Translations under genes and position numbers: made by a program
The notes under the pieces: model-generated
Database searches by the model: none
What the model was told of the DNA's origin: nothing
Seen by the model: the letters and a program-made list of their open reading frames with translations, nothing else
Origin: Bacteroidales bacterium
GTDB taxonomy: Bacteria > Bacteroidota > Bacteroidia > Bacteroidales > F082
Direction: 5' to 3'
DNA length: 41,718 nucleotides
Assembly: GCA_018400955.1 (NCBI GenBank)
Contig: JAGYLH010000019.1
Location: forward strand, 1-41,718
In this document: one piece after another, positions 27,879 through 35,373 of the stretch
Layout: every line of letters begins with the position of its first letter
Numbering within the stretch: position 1 is the first letter of the stretch

Positions 27879-28232
27879 TCATTCTTGCAGCAATTCCTCC
27901 CAAAACTCCAATGCCCTGCGTGTGTGCGGTATCACTATGGTTCCGCCAACCAGGTTGGCCACACCAAAAATTTCCATTATTTCTTCAGTTTTAACACCAT
28001 GTTCATGGCACTTTTGCAAATGGTAATAAATACAATCATCGCATTTGAGCACCATAGAAGCTACCAGCCCGAGCATTTCCTTGGTTCGGCTGTCGAGGGC
28101 GCCGTCCTCATATGTGAGCGTATCAAGGCTGAAAATGCGCTTCATAATTTTGTTGTTGGGCGCAGCCATCATCTTATTGTTCATGCGCTCGCGATAGGAA
28201 TTGAATGCTTCCGGTTTATTCATATTATTCAT
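27879..28232 (-). CDS. Carboxymuconolactone decarboxylase / AhpD-like protein
   Basis: A 117-residue, all-helical small protein of the CMD family. The AhpD-type active site C-x2-C-x3-H is present: C64, C67 and H71 in LKCDDCIYYHLQKC. Such proteins act as disulfide reductases of peroxide-defence systems or are of unknown role; no peroxiredoxin gene is close by. It starts 17 bp after the kdsD stop on the same strand, so the two are very likely co-transcribed. The opening MNNMNKPEAFNSYRERMN is consistent with the start at 28232. Family is secure, reaction is not. Confidence 0.88.
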   Translation of the reverse strand: MNNMNKPEAFNSYRERMNNKMMAAPNNKIMKRIFSLDTLTYEDGALDSRTKEMLGLVASMVLKCDDCIYYHLQKCHEHGVKTEEIMEIFGVANLVGGTIVIPHTRRALEFWEELLQE

Positions 28233-28249
28233 TAGTAATCAATTAGGTA

Positions 28250-29215
28250 TTAAAGAATCCCTTCCTTTAAGATGTCGTGTAAATGAATCACACCTCTATA
28301 AGTTGTCCCTTCCACAACAGGCAGCTGTGTAATATTGAACTGTCGCATTAGGCTGAGGGCATCAACCACCAGGCTGTCGGGTGATATGGACTTAGGGTTT
28401 TTGGTCATGATTTGGCTTGCGATGATGTTTTCCAGTTTCGGGTTTTCCATCAGCATGCGGCGCAGGTCGCCGTCAGTGATGATGCCTACAAGCTCATCGT
28501 TTTCCATAACTGCAGTAGCACCTAGTCGCTTGGTTGAAATTTCTACAATCACCATGCGCAAGTCGTCGCTGCCATTCACTTTGGGCACTTCATTTCTGAT
28601 AAAGAGGTCGTTCACTCGCAAATAAAGTTGCTTGCCCAAAGCACCCCCGGGATGGATACGCGCAAAATCGTCCGCGGTAAAGCCCCGGCATTCGAGCAAA
28701 GCTACTGCGAGGGCATCACCCATTACCAACTGGGCTGTTGTGCTGGCTGTTGGTGCCAGGTTGTTGGGGCAGGCTTCATGGGGCACACTAACGTCCAGCA
28801 CAAAATCTGATTGCTTTGCCAGATAGGATGCCGTATTGCCTACAAGGGCCACCATTTTGTTTCCACGTGCTTTGAGCAGCGGAATGAGTACTTTAATCTC
28901 GGGTGTTTCGCCACTTTTCGAGAGTAAGATAATGAGGTCTTCATCGCGGATAATGCCCAAATCGCCATGAAGGGCATCAGCGGCATGCAGAAAAACGGCT
29001 GTTGTTCCCGTTGAATTAAAGGTAGCCACAAGTTTTTGTGCAATGTTGGCACTTTTGCCAATGCCCGTTATAATTATTTTTCCGTCCAGGGCAAGAATGG
29101 CTTCCACCACCTTGGCAAATACTTCATTGATGCCGGGCAACAAACCTTGCAAGGCTTTTGCTTCGTTTGTAATTACTTGTATTCCAATATCCTGTATCTG
29201 GTTGCTTGTTTTCAA
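28250..29215 (-). CDS. kdsD: Arabinose-5-phosphate isomerase (KpsF/GutQ family)
   Basis: KdsD turns ribulose 5-phosphate into arabinose 5-phosphate, the first step toward Kdo of lipopolysaccharide. An N-terminal SIS domain (ITGIGKSANIAQKLVATFNS, LHAADALHGDLGII, SKSGETPEI, PTASTTAQLVMGDALAVALL, FARIHPGGALGKQL) is followed by two CBS domains (DLFIRNEVP... and IMTKNPKSISPDSLVVDALSLM). The open frame reaches a GTG at 29308, but its first 31 codons do not look like the family, and a TAnnTTTG-like -7 element overlaps that GTG (complement of 29308-29315), which would place transcription start downstream of it. The in-frame TTG at 29215 gives 321 residues, the family length, so I choose it with moderate confidence. 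The gene leads a run with the AhpD-like gene and perhaps lptB, and is divergent from recQ. Confidence 0.88.
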   Translation of the reverse strand: MKTSNQIQDIGIQVITNEAKALQGLLPGINEVFAKVVEAILALDGKIIITGIGKSANIAQKLVATFNSTGTTAVFLHAADALHGDLGIIRDEDLIILLSKSGETPEIKVLIPLLKARGNKMVALVGNTASYLAKQSDFVLDVSVPHEACPNNLAPTASTTAQLVMGDALAVALLECRGFTADDFARIHPGGALGKQLYLRVNDLFIRNEVPKVNGSDDLRMVIVEISTKRLGATAVMENDELVGIITDGDLRRMLMENPKLENIIASQIMTKNPKSISPDSLVVDALSLMRQFNITQLPVVEGTTYRGVIHLHDILKEGIL

Positions 29216-29769
29216 AATAGGCGATTGTTTTAGCAGATTTTTAGCTTTAATAACCAATGGAATCCCATACCTTTGATTGCTGGTTTTATTTCTTTCGGAA
29301 ACATGCACAAAAGTAATAAAATAAGGCTGAAACTGTTATTACCATGTTTACGCCTTGTTTTTGGATGAAATATTTTTTGGGGGTCGCCCTGTTTTGCGTT
29401 GTTTTTTTGCTTGATCGGGAAGTGAAACCAACATGGGCTGGCTGTTTATAATACCCACTTGCTATTTTTTTTTAGGGATTTGCAAGCTGATTACACGACA
29501 TTATATTCTCTAAAGAATTTAATAACAAGCATTTAAAATAGGAATGGATCTAATACCGGGGAAACTGGAAATTTTATTTAAAAAAAAATGTTGCGTAAAA
29601 GACTGGATTAATTGTTATATTTGTAAAACAAGTGAAAAGCTTGGAGTTAACTAATAAAGAATAGAATAGGTAAACCGGAAAAAATATAGGCTGTTTTTGT
29701 TTTGTTGAAAAATGAATCTAAAACAGACCCATAAATCGGTAACTAAAATAACCATCGCCTGGAGGAATA
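29216..29769. other. Divergent intergenic stretch between kdsD and recQ
   Basis: AT-rich sequence with several runs of T and A. It holds the recQ promoter (29591-29623) and the kdsD -7-like element near 29308. A 35-codon open frame at about 29344 encodes a hydrophobic peptide but has no further support. No RNA gene is recognised. Confidence 0.4.
29591..29623 (+). promoter_or_regulatory. Probable promoter of recQ
   Basis: TATATTTG at 29616-29623 is a full match to TAnnTTTG; TTG at 29591-29593 lies 22 bases before it, slightly longer than the usual 20. The leader would be about 140 bases. A good Shine-Dalgarno sequence (GGAGGA, 29761-29766) precedes the recQ ATG, which is unusual for this phylum. 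Confidence 0.5.
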
Positions 29770-31974
29770 ATGGCAAAAAAGGACGAATACGGACTGCATG
29801 AATTGCTGAAGAAGATTTTTGGTTTCGACAGCTTTAAGGGCAATCAGGAAACAATCATCAGGAGTGTTCTTGATGGCCAGGATACATTTGTTGTGATGCC
29901 TACCGGAGGTGGGAAATCATTGTGCTATCAATTGCCCGCCCTTATGAGCGAAGGCACGGCCATCATTGTTTCACCCTTGATAGCCTTGATGAAAAACCAG
30001 GTGGATGCCATCCGGAATTTTGGTGCAGATATTGGTGTAGCCCATGTGTTGAACTCATCATTATCGCGCATCGAAATCACACAAGTGAAAGAAGATCTGG
30101 TGGCGGGGAAAACTAAGTTGCTGTATGTTGCCCCCGAATCCCTTACAAAGGATGAAAACATTGAATTCCTTAAGAGTATCAAGGTTTCGTTTTTTGCCAT
30201 TGACGAAGCCCATTGTATTTCGGAATGGGGGCACGATTTCAGGCCTGAGTACCGCCGGCTGAGGCCTATAATCAATGCCATTGGTGATAACCTGACAGTG
30301 ATTGCCCTTACGGCAACAGCTACTGTTAAAGTGCAACAGGATATTCAAAAAAACCTTGATATCATTGATGCCAAAGTGTATAAGTCTTCTTTCGACAGGC
30401 CCAATTTATATTATGAGGTCAGGCCTAAAACTAAAGAAGTTACCAAGGACATCATAAAATATATCAAGAACAATCCTGGAAAGTCGGGCATTGTGTATTG
30501 CCTGAGCCGCAAAAAGGTTGAGGAAGTTGCTGAAACATTAGTTGTGAATGGCATCCGGGCCTTGCCTTACCATGCCGGCCTGGATGGAGCTACCCGCAGA
30601 TTGAATCAGGATAATTTCCTGATGGAAGAAGTGGAGGTGATTGTAGCCACAATTGCTTTCGGAATGGGAATTGACAAGCCAGATATCCGCTTTGTTATTC
30701 ACCACGATATCCCAAAAAGTATAGAGGGCTATTACCAGGAAACGGGTCGTGGCGGACGCGATGATGGCGAAGGCAATTGCGTTGCTTTTTATAGCTATGA
30801 AGATATTCAGAAACTTGATAAGTTTAATAAGGGCAAGCATGTGGCCGAGCAGGAAATTGCACGTGAATTGCTCAATGAAACTGTAACATATGCTGAATCG
30901 GCTGTATGCAGGCACAAGCTGCTGCTCCACTATTTTGGCGAAGCCTATGAAAAAGAAAACTGCGGCTCATGCGACAATTGCTTGAATCCCAAGGTGAAAT
31001 TTGATGGACAGGAACAAATTGCTTTGGTGCTTGAAGCTGTTTTAGGTGTAAAACAACTGTTCAAGGCCAAGCATATCAGTGAGTTATTGGCAGGAAAGAA
31101 AACCGGTGACATCAAAGCGGCCAAACATGACCGGAGCGAGTTTTTCGGGGCGGGGGAGGAAGAAGACGAGCGTTTTTGGAATGCCGTTATCCGTCAGGCA
31201 CTTATCAATAAATTGCTTGCCAAGGATATTGAAAACTATGGCATCCTGAAAGTTACGCGCGAAGGCAAGGAATTCATCAAGAAGCCTTATACCATCATGT
31301 TGGCCAAGGATCATGACTATGAAAATCCTGACGATGATGATTTTGAAGCTGCAAAAAGTACCGGGCCCAAAGGGAGTGGTACAGATACCACCCTTTTCAG
31401 CATGTTGAAGGATTTACGCAAAGCCATTTCCAAAAAAGAAAACTTGCCACCTTTTGTGATATTCCAGGATCCATCCCTCGAAGATATGGCCATACAATAT
31501 CCCATCAAGGCCGAGGAGCTTACGCAAATTGTTGGGGTCGGAACCGGTAAAGCAACAAAATATGGTGAACCTTTCCTCAAATTGATCAGGCAATATGTGG
31601 AAGAAAATGAAATTATCCGACCCAATGATATGGTTGTTAAGTCAGTAGTAAACAAGTCGGGGCTTAAGGTTTATATTATCCAAAGCGTTGACCGCAAGCT
31701 CCCCTTAGAGGATATTGCCTATGCCAAGAGCCTGACAATGGATGAGTTGCTACATGAAATTGAGAGCATTGTCGCCAGCGGGACCCGCATAGATATTGGC
31801 TATTACATCAATGAATATGTTGATGAATACCACCAGGAAGAAATCTATGAATATTTCCACGAAGCGGAATCTGATTCCATTGAAAAAGCTTTGCTGGAGT
31901 TGGGCGAATCCGAATATTCGGAGGAAGAGATTCGTTTGATGCGGATTAAGTTTATGTCGGAAATTGGGAATTGA
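29770..31974 (+). CDS. recQ: ATP-dependent DNA helicase RecQ
   Basis: A 734-residue 3'-5' DNA helicase for recombination repair and replication restart. Helicase motifs: Q-motif region FGFDSFKGNQ (17-26), Walker A MPTGGGKS (43-50), DEAH box at 145-148, LTATAT (motif III), ATIAFGMGIDKPD (motif V) and QETGRGGRD (motif VI). The RecQ zinc site is complete: C380, C398, C401, C404. Then follow the winged-helix domain (about 410-520), an HRDC domain (about 545-620, LEDMAIQYPIKAEELTQIVGVG) and an extra C-terminal part (640-734) with LTMDELLHEIESIVASGTRIDI, as in the helix-turn-helix tail of longer RecQ proteins. The gene overlaps the DUF4296 gene by 4 bases (ATGA), so they are translationally coupled. 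Confidence 0.96.
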   Translation: MAKKDEYGLHELLKKIFGFDSFKGNQETIIRSVLDGQDTFVVMPTGGGKSLCYQLPALMSEGTAIIVSPLIALMKNQVDAIRNFGADIGVAHVLNSSLSRIEITQVKEDLVAGKTKLLYVAPESLTKDENIEFLKSIKVSFFAIDEAHCISEWGHDFRPEYRRLRPIINAIGDNLTVIALTATATVKVQQDIQKNLDIIDAKVYKSSFDRPNLYYEVRPKTKEVTKDIIKYIKNNPGKSGIVYCLSRKKVEEVAETLVVNGIRALPYHAGLDGATRRLNQDNFLMEEVEVIVATIAFGMGIDKPDIRFVIHHDIPKSIEGYYQETGRGGRDDGEGNCVAFYSYEDIQKLDKFNKGKHVAEQEIARELLNETVTYAESAVCRHKLLLHYFGEAYEKENCGSCDNCLNPKVKFDGQEQIALVLEAVLGVKQLFKAKHISELLAGKKTGDIKAAKHDRSEFFGAGEEEDERFWNAVIRQALINKLLAKDIENYGILKVTREGKEFIKKPYTIMLAKDHDYENPDDDDFEAAKSTGPKGSGTDTTLFSMLKDLRKAISKKENLPPFVIFQDPSLEDMAIQYPIKAEELTQIVGVGTGKATKYGEPFLKLIRQYVEENEIIRPNDMVVKSVVNKSGLKVYIIQSVDRKLPLEDIAYAKSLTMDELLHEIESIVASGTRIDIGYYINEYVDEYHQEEIYEYFHEAESDSIEKALLELGESEYSEEEIRLMRIKFMSEIGN

Positions 31975-32348
31975 TGATGTCAAAGAAACAATCCATTCGC
32001 TTTGTTTTTGTTAGCGTTTTGATATTGATGCTGTCCTGCTCAACTGAATCAGCTGGGCCAAGGCCTGAAGTATTTCTCTCGGAAGAAAGGATGATAGAAA
32101 TCACCACCGACATTCAATTGGTGGAGGCAGCATTGAATTACCGACGGAATATTGGACAGGACTTTGCCAATACAAAAGCGGAATACTATGCCGAATTATT
32201 TGAGAGGCACGATATTGATCTGCAAATTTATCAGGAGAATGTTGATTATTACAATCAAAAGCCTGCGCGGATGGAAAAAATCTATGATGCCGTTTTGAAA
32301 AACCTCAATGATTTACAAACAGAAGAATCTACCGAAAATCCTGAATGA
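31971..32348 (+). CDS. DUF4296 lipoprotein
   Basis: A 125-residue lipoprotein: signal MMMSKKQSIRFVFVSVLILMLSC with the lipid Cys at 23, then the DUF4296 pattern LSEERMIEITTDIQLVEAALNYR and AEYYAELFERHDIDLQIYQENVDYY. The domain is all-helical and found in Bacteroidota; its role is not known. The start codon overlaps the recQ stop (ATGA); two alternative ATGs follow directly, so the exact start could be 3 or 6 bases later. The coupling with recQ suggests only co-expression, since a lipoprotein and a helicase have no evident shared task. It ends 1 bp before the stop of a convergent gene. Confidence 0.85.
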   Translation: MMMSKKQSIRFVFVSVLILMLSCSTESAGPRPEVFLSEERMIEITTDIQLVEAALNYRRNIGQDFANTKAEYYAELFERHDIDLQIYQENVDYYNQKPARMEKIYDAVLKNLNDLQTEESTENPE

Positions 32349-32349
32349 A

Positions 32350-32757
32350 TCATCGGGTAAAAATCGCACTGCGGCTTTCCTGAGTTCCGCCAATTGTTAG
32401 GGCATAGGGAAAGTCGATACGACCTGCATTCCTGTACGAACCTGTACCACTCACCAGCCAATTCTGTCCAATTGTTTGTGATTCAACAACAAGTGAATTA
32501 CCAACAGCCAATGCTTTAGCAGAACCCCCTGAGCCGGCAAAATTTGCCATGAGCACCATGGTTGAGTTGTTCGGATCGCGTGATATGGTAACTTCATAAT
32601 TCAGTTTCAGTTCATTGTCAGAAACAGACCAGGACCCTAAATATTTCTCAATTGGATCAGCAGGTGTGGGATCAACATCCTCATCGAGAATGCAAGATGA
32701 AACCAAAAAGGCGATTGCTATAGTAACGGCATAAAAAGGCTTGAGCACAGTTTTCAT
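32350..32757 (-). CDS. Small lipoprotein of unknown function
   Basis: A 135-residue lipoprotein: signal MKTVLKPFYAVTIAIAFLVSSC, then an acidic linker (ILDEDVDPTPADP). The body (IEKYLGSWSVSDNELKLNYEV..., VLMANFAGSGGSAKALAVGN, GTGSYRNAGRIDFPYALTIG) is beta-rich, of the lipocalin-like or similar small-barrel type seen in many Bacteroidota lipoproteins with 'YLGxW' near the start. No family can be named with confidence. It is convergent with the DUF4296 gene with a single base between the stops. Confidence 0.75.
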   Translation of the reverse strand: MKTVLKPFYAVTIAIAFLVSSCILDEDVDPTPADPIEKYLGSWSVSDNELKLNYEVTISRDPNNSTMVLMANFAGSGGSAKALAVGNSLVVESQTIGQNWLVSGTGSYRNAGRIDFPYALTIGGTQESRSAIFTR

Positions 32758-33197
32758 AATTCTTGGGATTAGTTTGTAAAATTAATGCAAAAACCAACTG
32801 CTCATTATGTAAATTGCTTGATGCAAGAATAATTTTTTCGTTTGGCAGCGGTACTTTCATCCTTGTACCTCACAATATATATGCCATTTCTGATCAAGGA
32901 CAGATTAACTAGTGTCTGTCTTTAATGTCTTGGGCTTGAGCTTTAAAGTTCGAGGGCGAGGCATGCAAGGAATGAATGTCAGGAGTTTACTAAAGTAATT
33001 GACTGACATGAATGACGCGCATAACGAAGCCATCGGACTTTAAAGACAAGCACTAACTAATAAGTACTCATTCAGGGATTGAAATCCACACGTTTTTTTT
33101 GAAAATTATTTTATCGGGTTTGCTAATTGTTGATATGTAAAGTTACGAAAACAAATATAAATCACTTATGTACACGCAATTCACAAAAGAAATGAAA
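32758..33197. other. Intergenic stretch holding a MITE-like element
   Basis: No gene is supported. The middle third (32905-33060) is an inverted-repeat element described separately. The remainder is AT-rich; the part next to deoC (33061-33197) has no visible terminator. Confidence 0.5.
32905..33060. repeat. MITE-like palindromic element with 26-bp imperfect terminal inverted repeats
   Basis: The ends 32905-32930 and 33035-33060 are inverted copies matching at 20 of 26 positions, including a run TGTCTTTAA. Inside are two more inverted repeats: a near-palindrome on CTTTAAAG at 32935-32954, and ATGTCAG (32976-32982) with CTGACAT (33003-33009). The element is 156 bp, has no open frame of note, and its base composition differs from the AT-rich flanks. 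This is the look of a non-autonomous mobile element or a structured intergenic repeat. I see no second copy and no transposase in the window. Confidence 0.55.
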
Positions 33198-34046
33198 CTA
33201 GGGTGTCAATTGCTTGACGGCATCAAATGCCTTACCGGCTAAACGGCTGGCGCCAATGCGGAAGAAATCCTTGTTAAGCCATTCCGGCCCGCAGATATTT
33301 CTAACCAATTTATAATACAACATGGCATCTTCAATCTCTGCGATTCCACCTGCCGGTTTCAAGCCAACTTGCTTGCCGGTTTTATTGTGATATTCTTTAA
33401 TGGTGTCGAGCATAACGACAACTGACTCAGGTGTTGCAGCAGGCTGCACTTTGCCGGTGGAAGTTTTAAGAAAATCGGCTCCGCCTTCCAAAGCAAGTTC
33501 GGATGCTTTGCGCATGATCTCAATCGATTTTAACTCTCCGGTTTCGAGAATTACTTTCAAATGTGCTACTCCGCAAGCCTTTTTCACCTGTGCCACTTCA
33601 TCGGCAATTCGTGCAAAATCTCCAGCCAACATAGCACCCCGCGATATAACCATGTCAATTTCGTCAGCACCCTGATCTACAGCATATTTAACTTCGGCCA
33701 GTTTCAGGTGCAAAGGCAATTGTCCCGAGGGGAAAGCACAGGCCACTGTTGCTACCTGCACACCGGTAGCGATCAAAATGGATTTGGCTGTTTTTACAAA
33801 AGGCGGGTACACACACACTGCGGCAACTGTAATGCCATTGGTGGGTTTGCGATACGACAGGGCCTGCTGACAAAGTGCAGCAATACGTTCGTCATTATCA
33901 GTGCCTTCAAGGGTAGTCAGATCGATACAGCTCAGAATTGTTTTCAAAGCAATTTCGTATTCCTCTGAACTAAGAGTTTGCTTGTTTATTTCAGAAACAC
34001 GCTCGCGGATAGATGCAGCTGTTTCGTTATAGGGTTCGAAGATCAT
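33198..34046 (-). CDS. deoC: Deoxyribose-phosphate aldolase
   Basis: A 282-residue class I aldolase that splits 2-deoxyribose 5-phosphate into acetaldehyde and glyceraldehyde 3-phosphate in deoxynucleoside catabolism. The TIM-barrel motifs are intact: CVYPPFV, GADEIDMVI (D131), LKVILETGEL, DFLKTSTGK with the Schiff-base Lys194, and GLKPAGGI with Lys230. The N terminus is about 40 residues longer than in short DeoC forms, as in the E. coli-like branch. The gene is alone; other deo genes are absent. A -7-like TATTTTTG (complement of 34058-34065) lies 12 bp before the ATG, and a large palindrome at 34099-34130 upstream may be a regulator site. Confidence 0.93.
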   Translation of the reverse strand: MIFEPYNETAASIRERVSEINKQTLSSEEYEIALKTILSCIDLTTLEGTDNDERIAALCQQALSYRKPTNGITVAAVCVYPPFVKTAKSILIATGVQVATVACAFPSGQLPLHLKLAEVKYAVDQGADEIDMVISRGAMLAGDFARIADEVAQVKKACGVAHLKVILETGELKSIEIMRKASELALEGGADFLKTSTGKVQPAATPESVVVMLDTIKEYHNKTGKQVGLKPAGGIAEIEDAMLYYKLVRNICGPEWLNKDFFRIGASRLAGKAFDAVKQLTP

Positions 34047-34098
34047 ATTTTTTTTTGCAAAAATAGCGATTTATGATGAATTGTTTTTGAAAGGCTTT

Positions 34099-34130
34099 CT
34101 ATCCGTTTTCGGATAGACTATCCGAAAACG
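34099..34130. promoter_or_regulatory. Near-perfect 27-bp palindrome upstream of deoC
   Basis: The arms CGTTTTCGGATAG (34104-34116) and CTATCCGAAAACG (34118-34130) are exact reverse complements around one base. A third half-site CTATCCG at 34099-34105 makes the word CTATCCG/CGGATAG occur three times in 32 bp. The site is 53 bp upstream of the deoC ATG and 35 bp beyond its -7-like element. A dimeric or tetrameric regulator could bind; it could also be a terminator-like hairpin, but no T run follows on either strand. Confidence 0.5.
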
Positions 34131-34279
34131 TAAATGAATTTTATGCGATGTGTTTTTTTGAGCTTTTATAATAAAAATTTTAAAGGCCTAATATATAGAA
34201 TTATGGAAATAATCTTTTGGAGATTTTAGCATTTGGCATAATGATTGACATGTAAGTAGAAACAAATAATAATAATCCA

Positions 34280-34426
34280 ATGTTTGGCTTGGCTCTTTTA
34301 AAGAAAAATAAACAATTTCGTCCGCACAAGTATTTCAAGTGCAGCAGGTGTGGATATATTTCCATTGTAAGAAGTTCCAACTGCCCCATCTGTACAAAAG
34401 ACGGGCACAAAATAAAATTAAAATAA
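34280..34426 (+). CDS. 48-residue zinc-ribbon protein
   Basis: A short open frame starting MFGLALLKKNKQFRPHKYFK with two CxxC pairs: C21-S-R-C24 and C35-P-I-C38, ten residues apart, followed by a basic tail (HKIKLK). This is the layout of a small zinc ribbon, able to bind one zinc ion and perhaps nucleic acid. The next gene begins 24 bp after its stop on the same strand, and a strong terminator closes the pair, which supports a real transcription unit. The product is cytoplasmic (no signal peptide). I do not recognise a named family. Confidence 0.55.
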   Translation: MFGLALLKKNKQFRPHKYFKCSRCGYISIVRSSNCPICTKDGHKIKLK

Positions 34427-34450
34427 ACAACAACCAATATTCTTTCGCAA

Positions 34451-34633
34451 ATGAAAATAAATGAAGTTTACACAACGCAGGAAATCGTGAGCAAAGGGCT
34501 GATGGAGCGTAACGTAACAACAATTAACGCAAAAGTATTCAGCAATGAGCAAAAGGTTTATTTTTTTGAACCTATTAACAGCCAGGCATTTCGTCTTTAT
34601 TCCATCATTAATAAGCGATCCTTTTTCCTTTAA
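34451..34633 (+). CDS. Small protein of unknown function (60 residues)
   Basis: The 60-residue product opens MKINEVYTTQEIVSKGLMER and ends INKRSFFL. It has no signal peptide, no Cys and no motif I know; the middle (TTINAKVFSNEQKVYFFEP) looks like two beta strands. It follows the zinc-ribbon gene by 24 bp and is followed 47 bp later by a terminator. Being short, it could be chance, but position inside a unit ending in a terminator favours a gene. Its function is unknown. Confidence 0.5.
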   Translation: MKINEVYTTQEIVSKGLMERNVTTINAKVFSNEQKVYFFEPINSQAFRLYSIINKRSFFL

Positions 34634-34680
34634 CCTTTAATAGGTGTTCAAAGCGAAATGCCCTTTTCAGCCCGCCAATA

Positions 34681-34714
34681 AAACCCAGATGCGACCCCGC
34701 TTCTGGGTTTTTTT
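34681..34714 (+). terminator. Intrinsic terminator of the two-gene small-protein unit
   Basis: AAACCCAGA (34681-34689) pairs with TCTGGGTTT (34702-34710) around a 12-base loop and is followed by more T (to 34714). It sits 47 bp after the stop of the 60-residue gene. The region between it and the next gene (34715-34915) is AT-rich without a visible open frame. Confidence 0.85.
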
Positions 34715-34915
34715 CTTAAAAGAGCCACTTTTTGTACAAAAAAAAGAAAGGAATTGCTGGAAGATACCACAGCTGTATCGTATTCTTTATCCTTCATTTA
34801 ACAATCCACCATTTATTTAAAAAATGCCTGTATTTAGCACTATAAATTTCTGTGATGGTTTGAATTCAGCATTATTTTATCGTATTTTTACCAAACAAAC
34901 CAAACTAAAATTAAG

Positions 34916-35314
34916 ATGGCTATAAATTATCAATGTCCGCGATGCGAGGGCCAGTTGCTGTTGGATAATCATTTAATTCTGGCTGTAAAATACAAGCAGG
35001 AGCAAGGCATGTTGCTGTTGATGAACCCTGAAGTGGGCAATTACCAAACCATTCATCACCCGACTAACAAAGTTCACGAGGGCGAATTGTACGAGTTCTT
35101 TTGCCCTATCTGTCATTACAGGTTAAAATCGGATTTGAATAATCATTTGGCCATGGTGCACATACAGGATGAAAAGGGAAAGCAGTTTGAATTGCACTTT
35201 TCGCGTATAGCGGGTCAAAAGAGCACCTATAAAATAATGGGTAAATCTGTAGAGCATTTTGGTATTGATGCCCCGCACTATATCGATTTCCTGAATATTT
35301 TCAATATGCGCTAA
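34916..35314 (+). CDS. Protein of unknown function with two CxxC pairs
   Basis: A 132-residue cytoplasmic protein. CPRC (C7, C10) near the N terminus and CPIC (C63, C66) in the middle would together form one zinc ribbon whose two knuckles are held apart by a beta-rich insert of about 50 residues. The second half (HLAMVHIQDEKGKQFELHFSRIAGQ) looks like beta strands. The end has HFGIDAPHYIDFLNIFNMR. No named family is recognised. It is preceded by the terminator of the small-protein unit, so it has its own promoter, though I see no full consensus; AAGATGG leaves little room for a Shine-Dalgarno. It ends 59 bp before the stop of the convergent pepA gene. A metal-binding or regulatory role is inference. 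Confidence 0.7.
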   Translation: MAINYQCPRCEGQLLLDNHLILAVKYKQEQGMLLLMNPEVGNYQTIHHPTNKVHEGELYEFFCPICHYRLKSDLNNHLAMVHIQDEKGKQFELHFSRIAGQKSTYKIMGKSVEHFGIDAPHYIDFLNIFNMR

Positions 35315-35373
35315 CCCCAACCTTTGCGGTGGGCACCTGTTTATTTCAAAATAACTAAAAGACAATCAATAGG

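Noticed and set aside
29344-29451. 35-codon hydrophobic open frame between kdsD and recQ
   Set aside because: No ribosome-binding site, promoter or terminator tied to it, and AT-rich T runs give hydrophobic peptides by chance.
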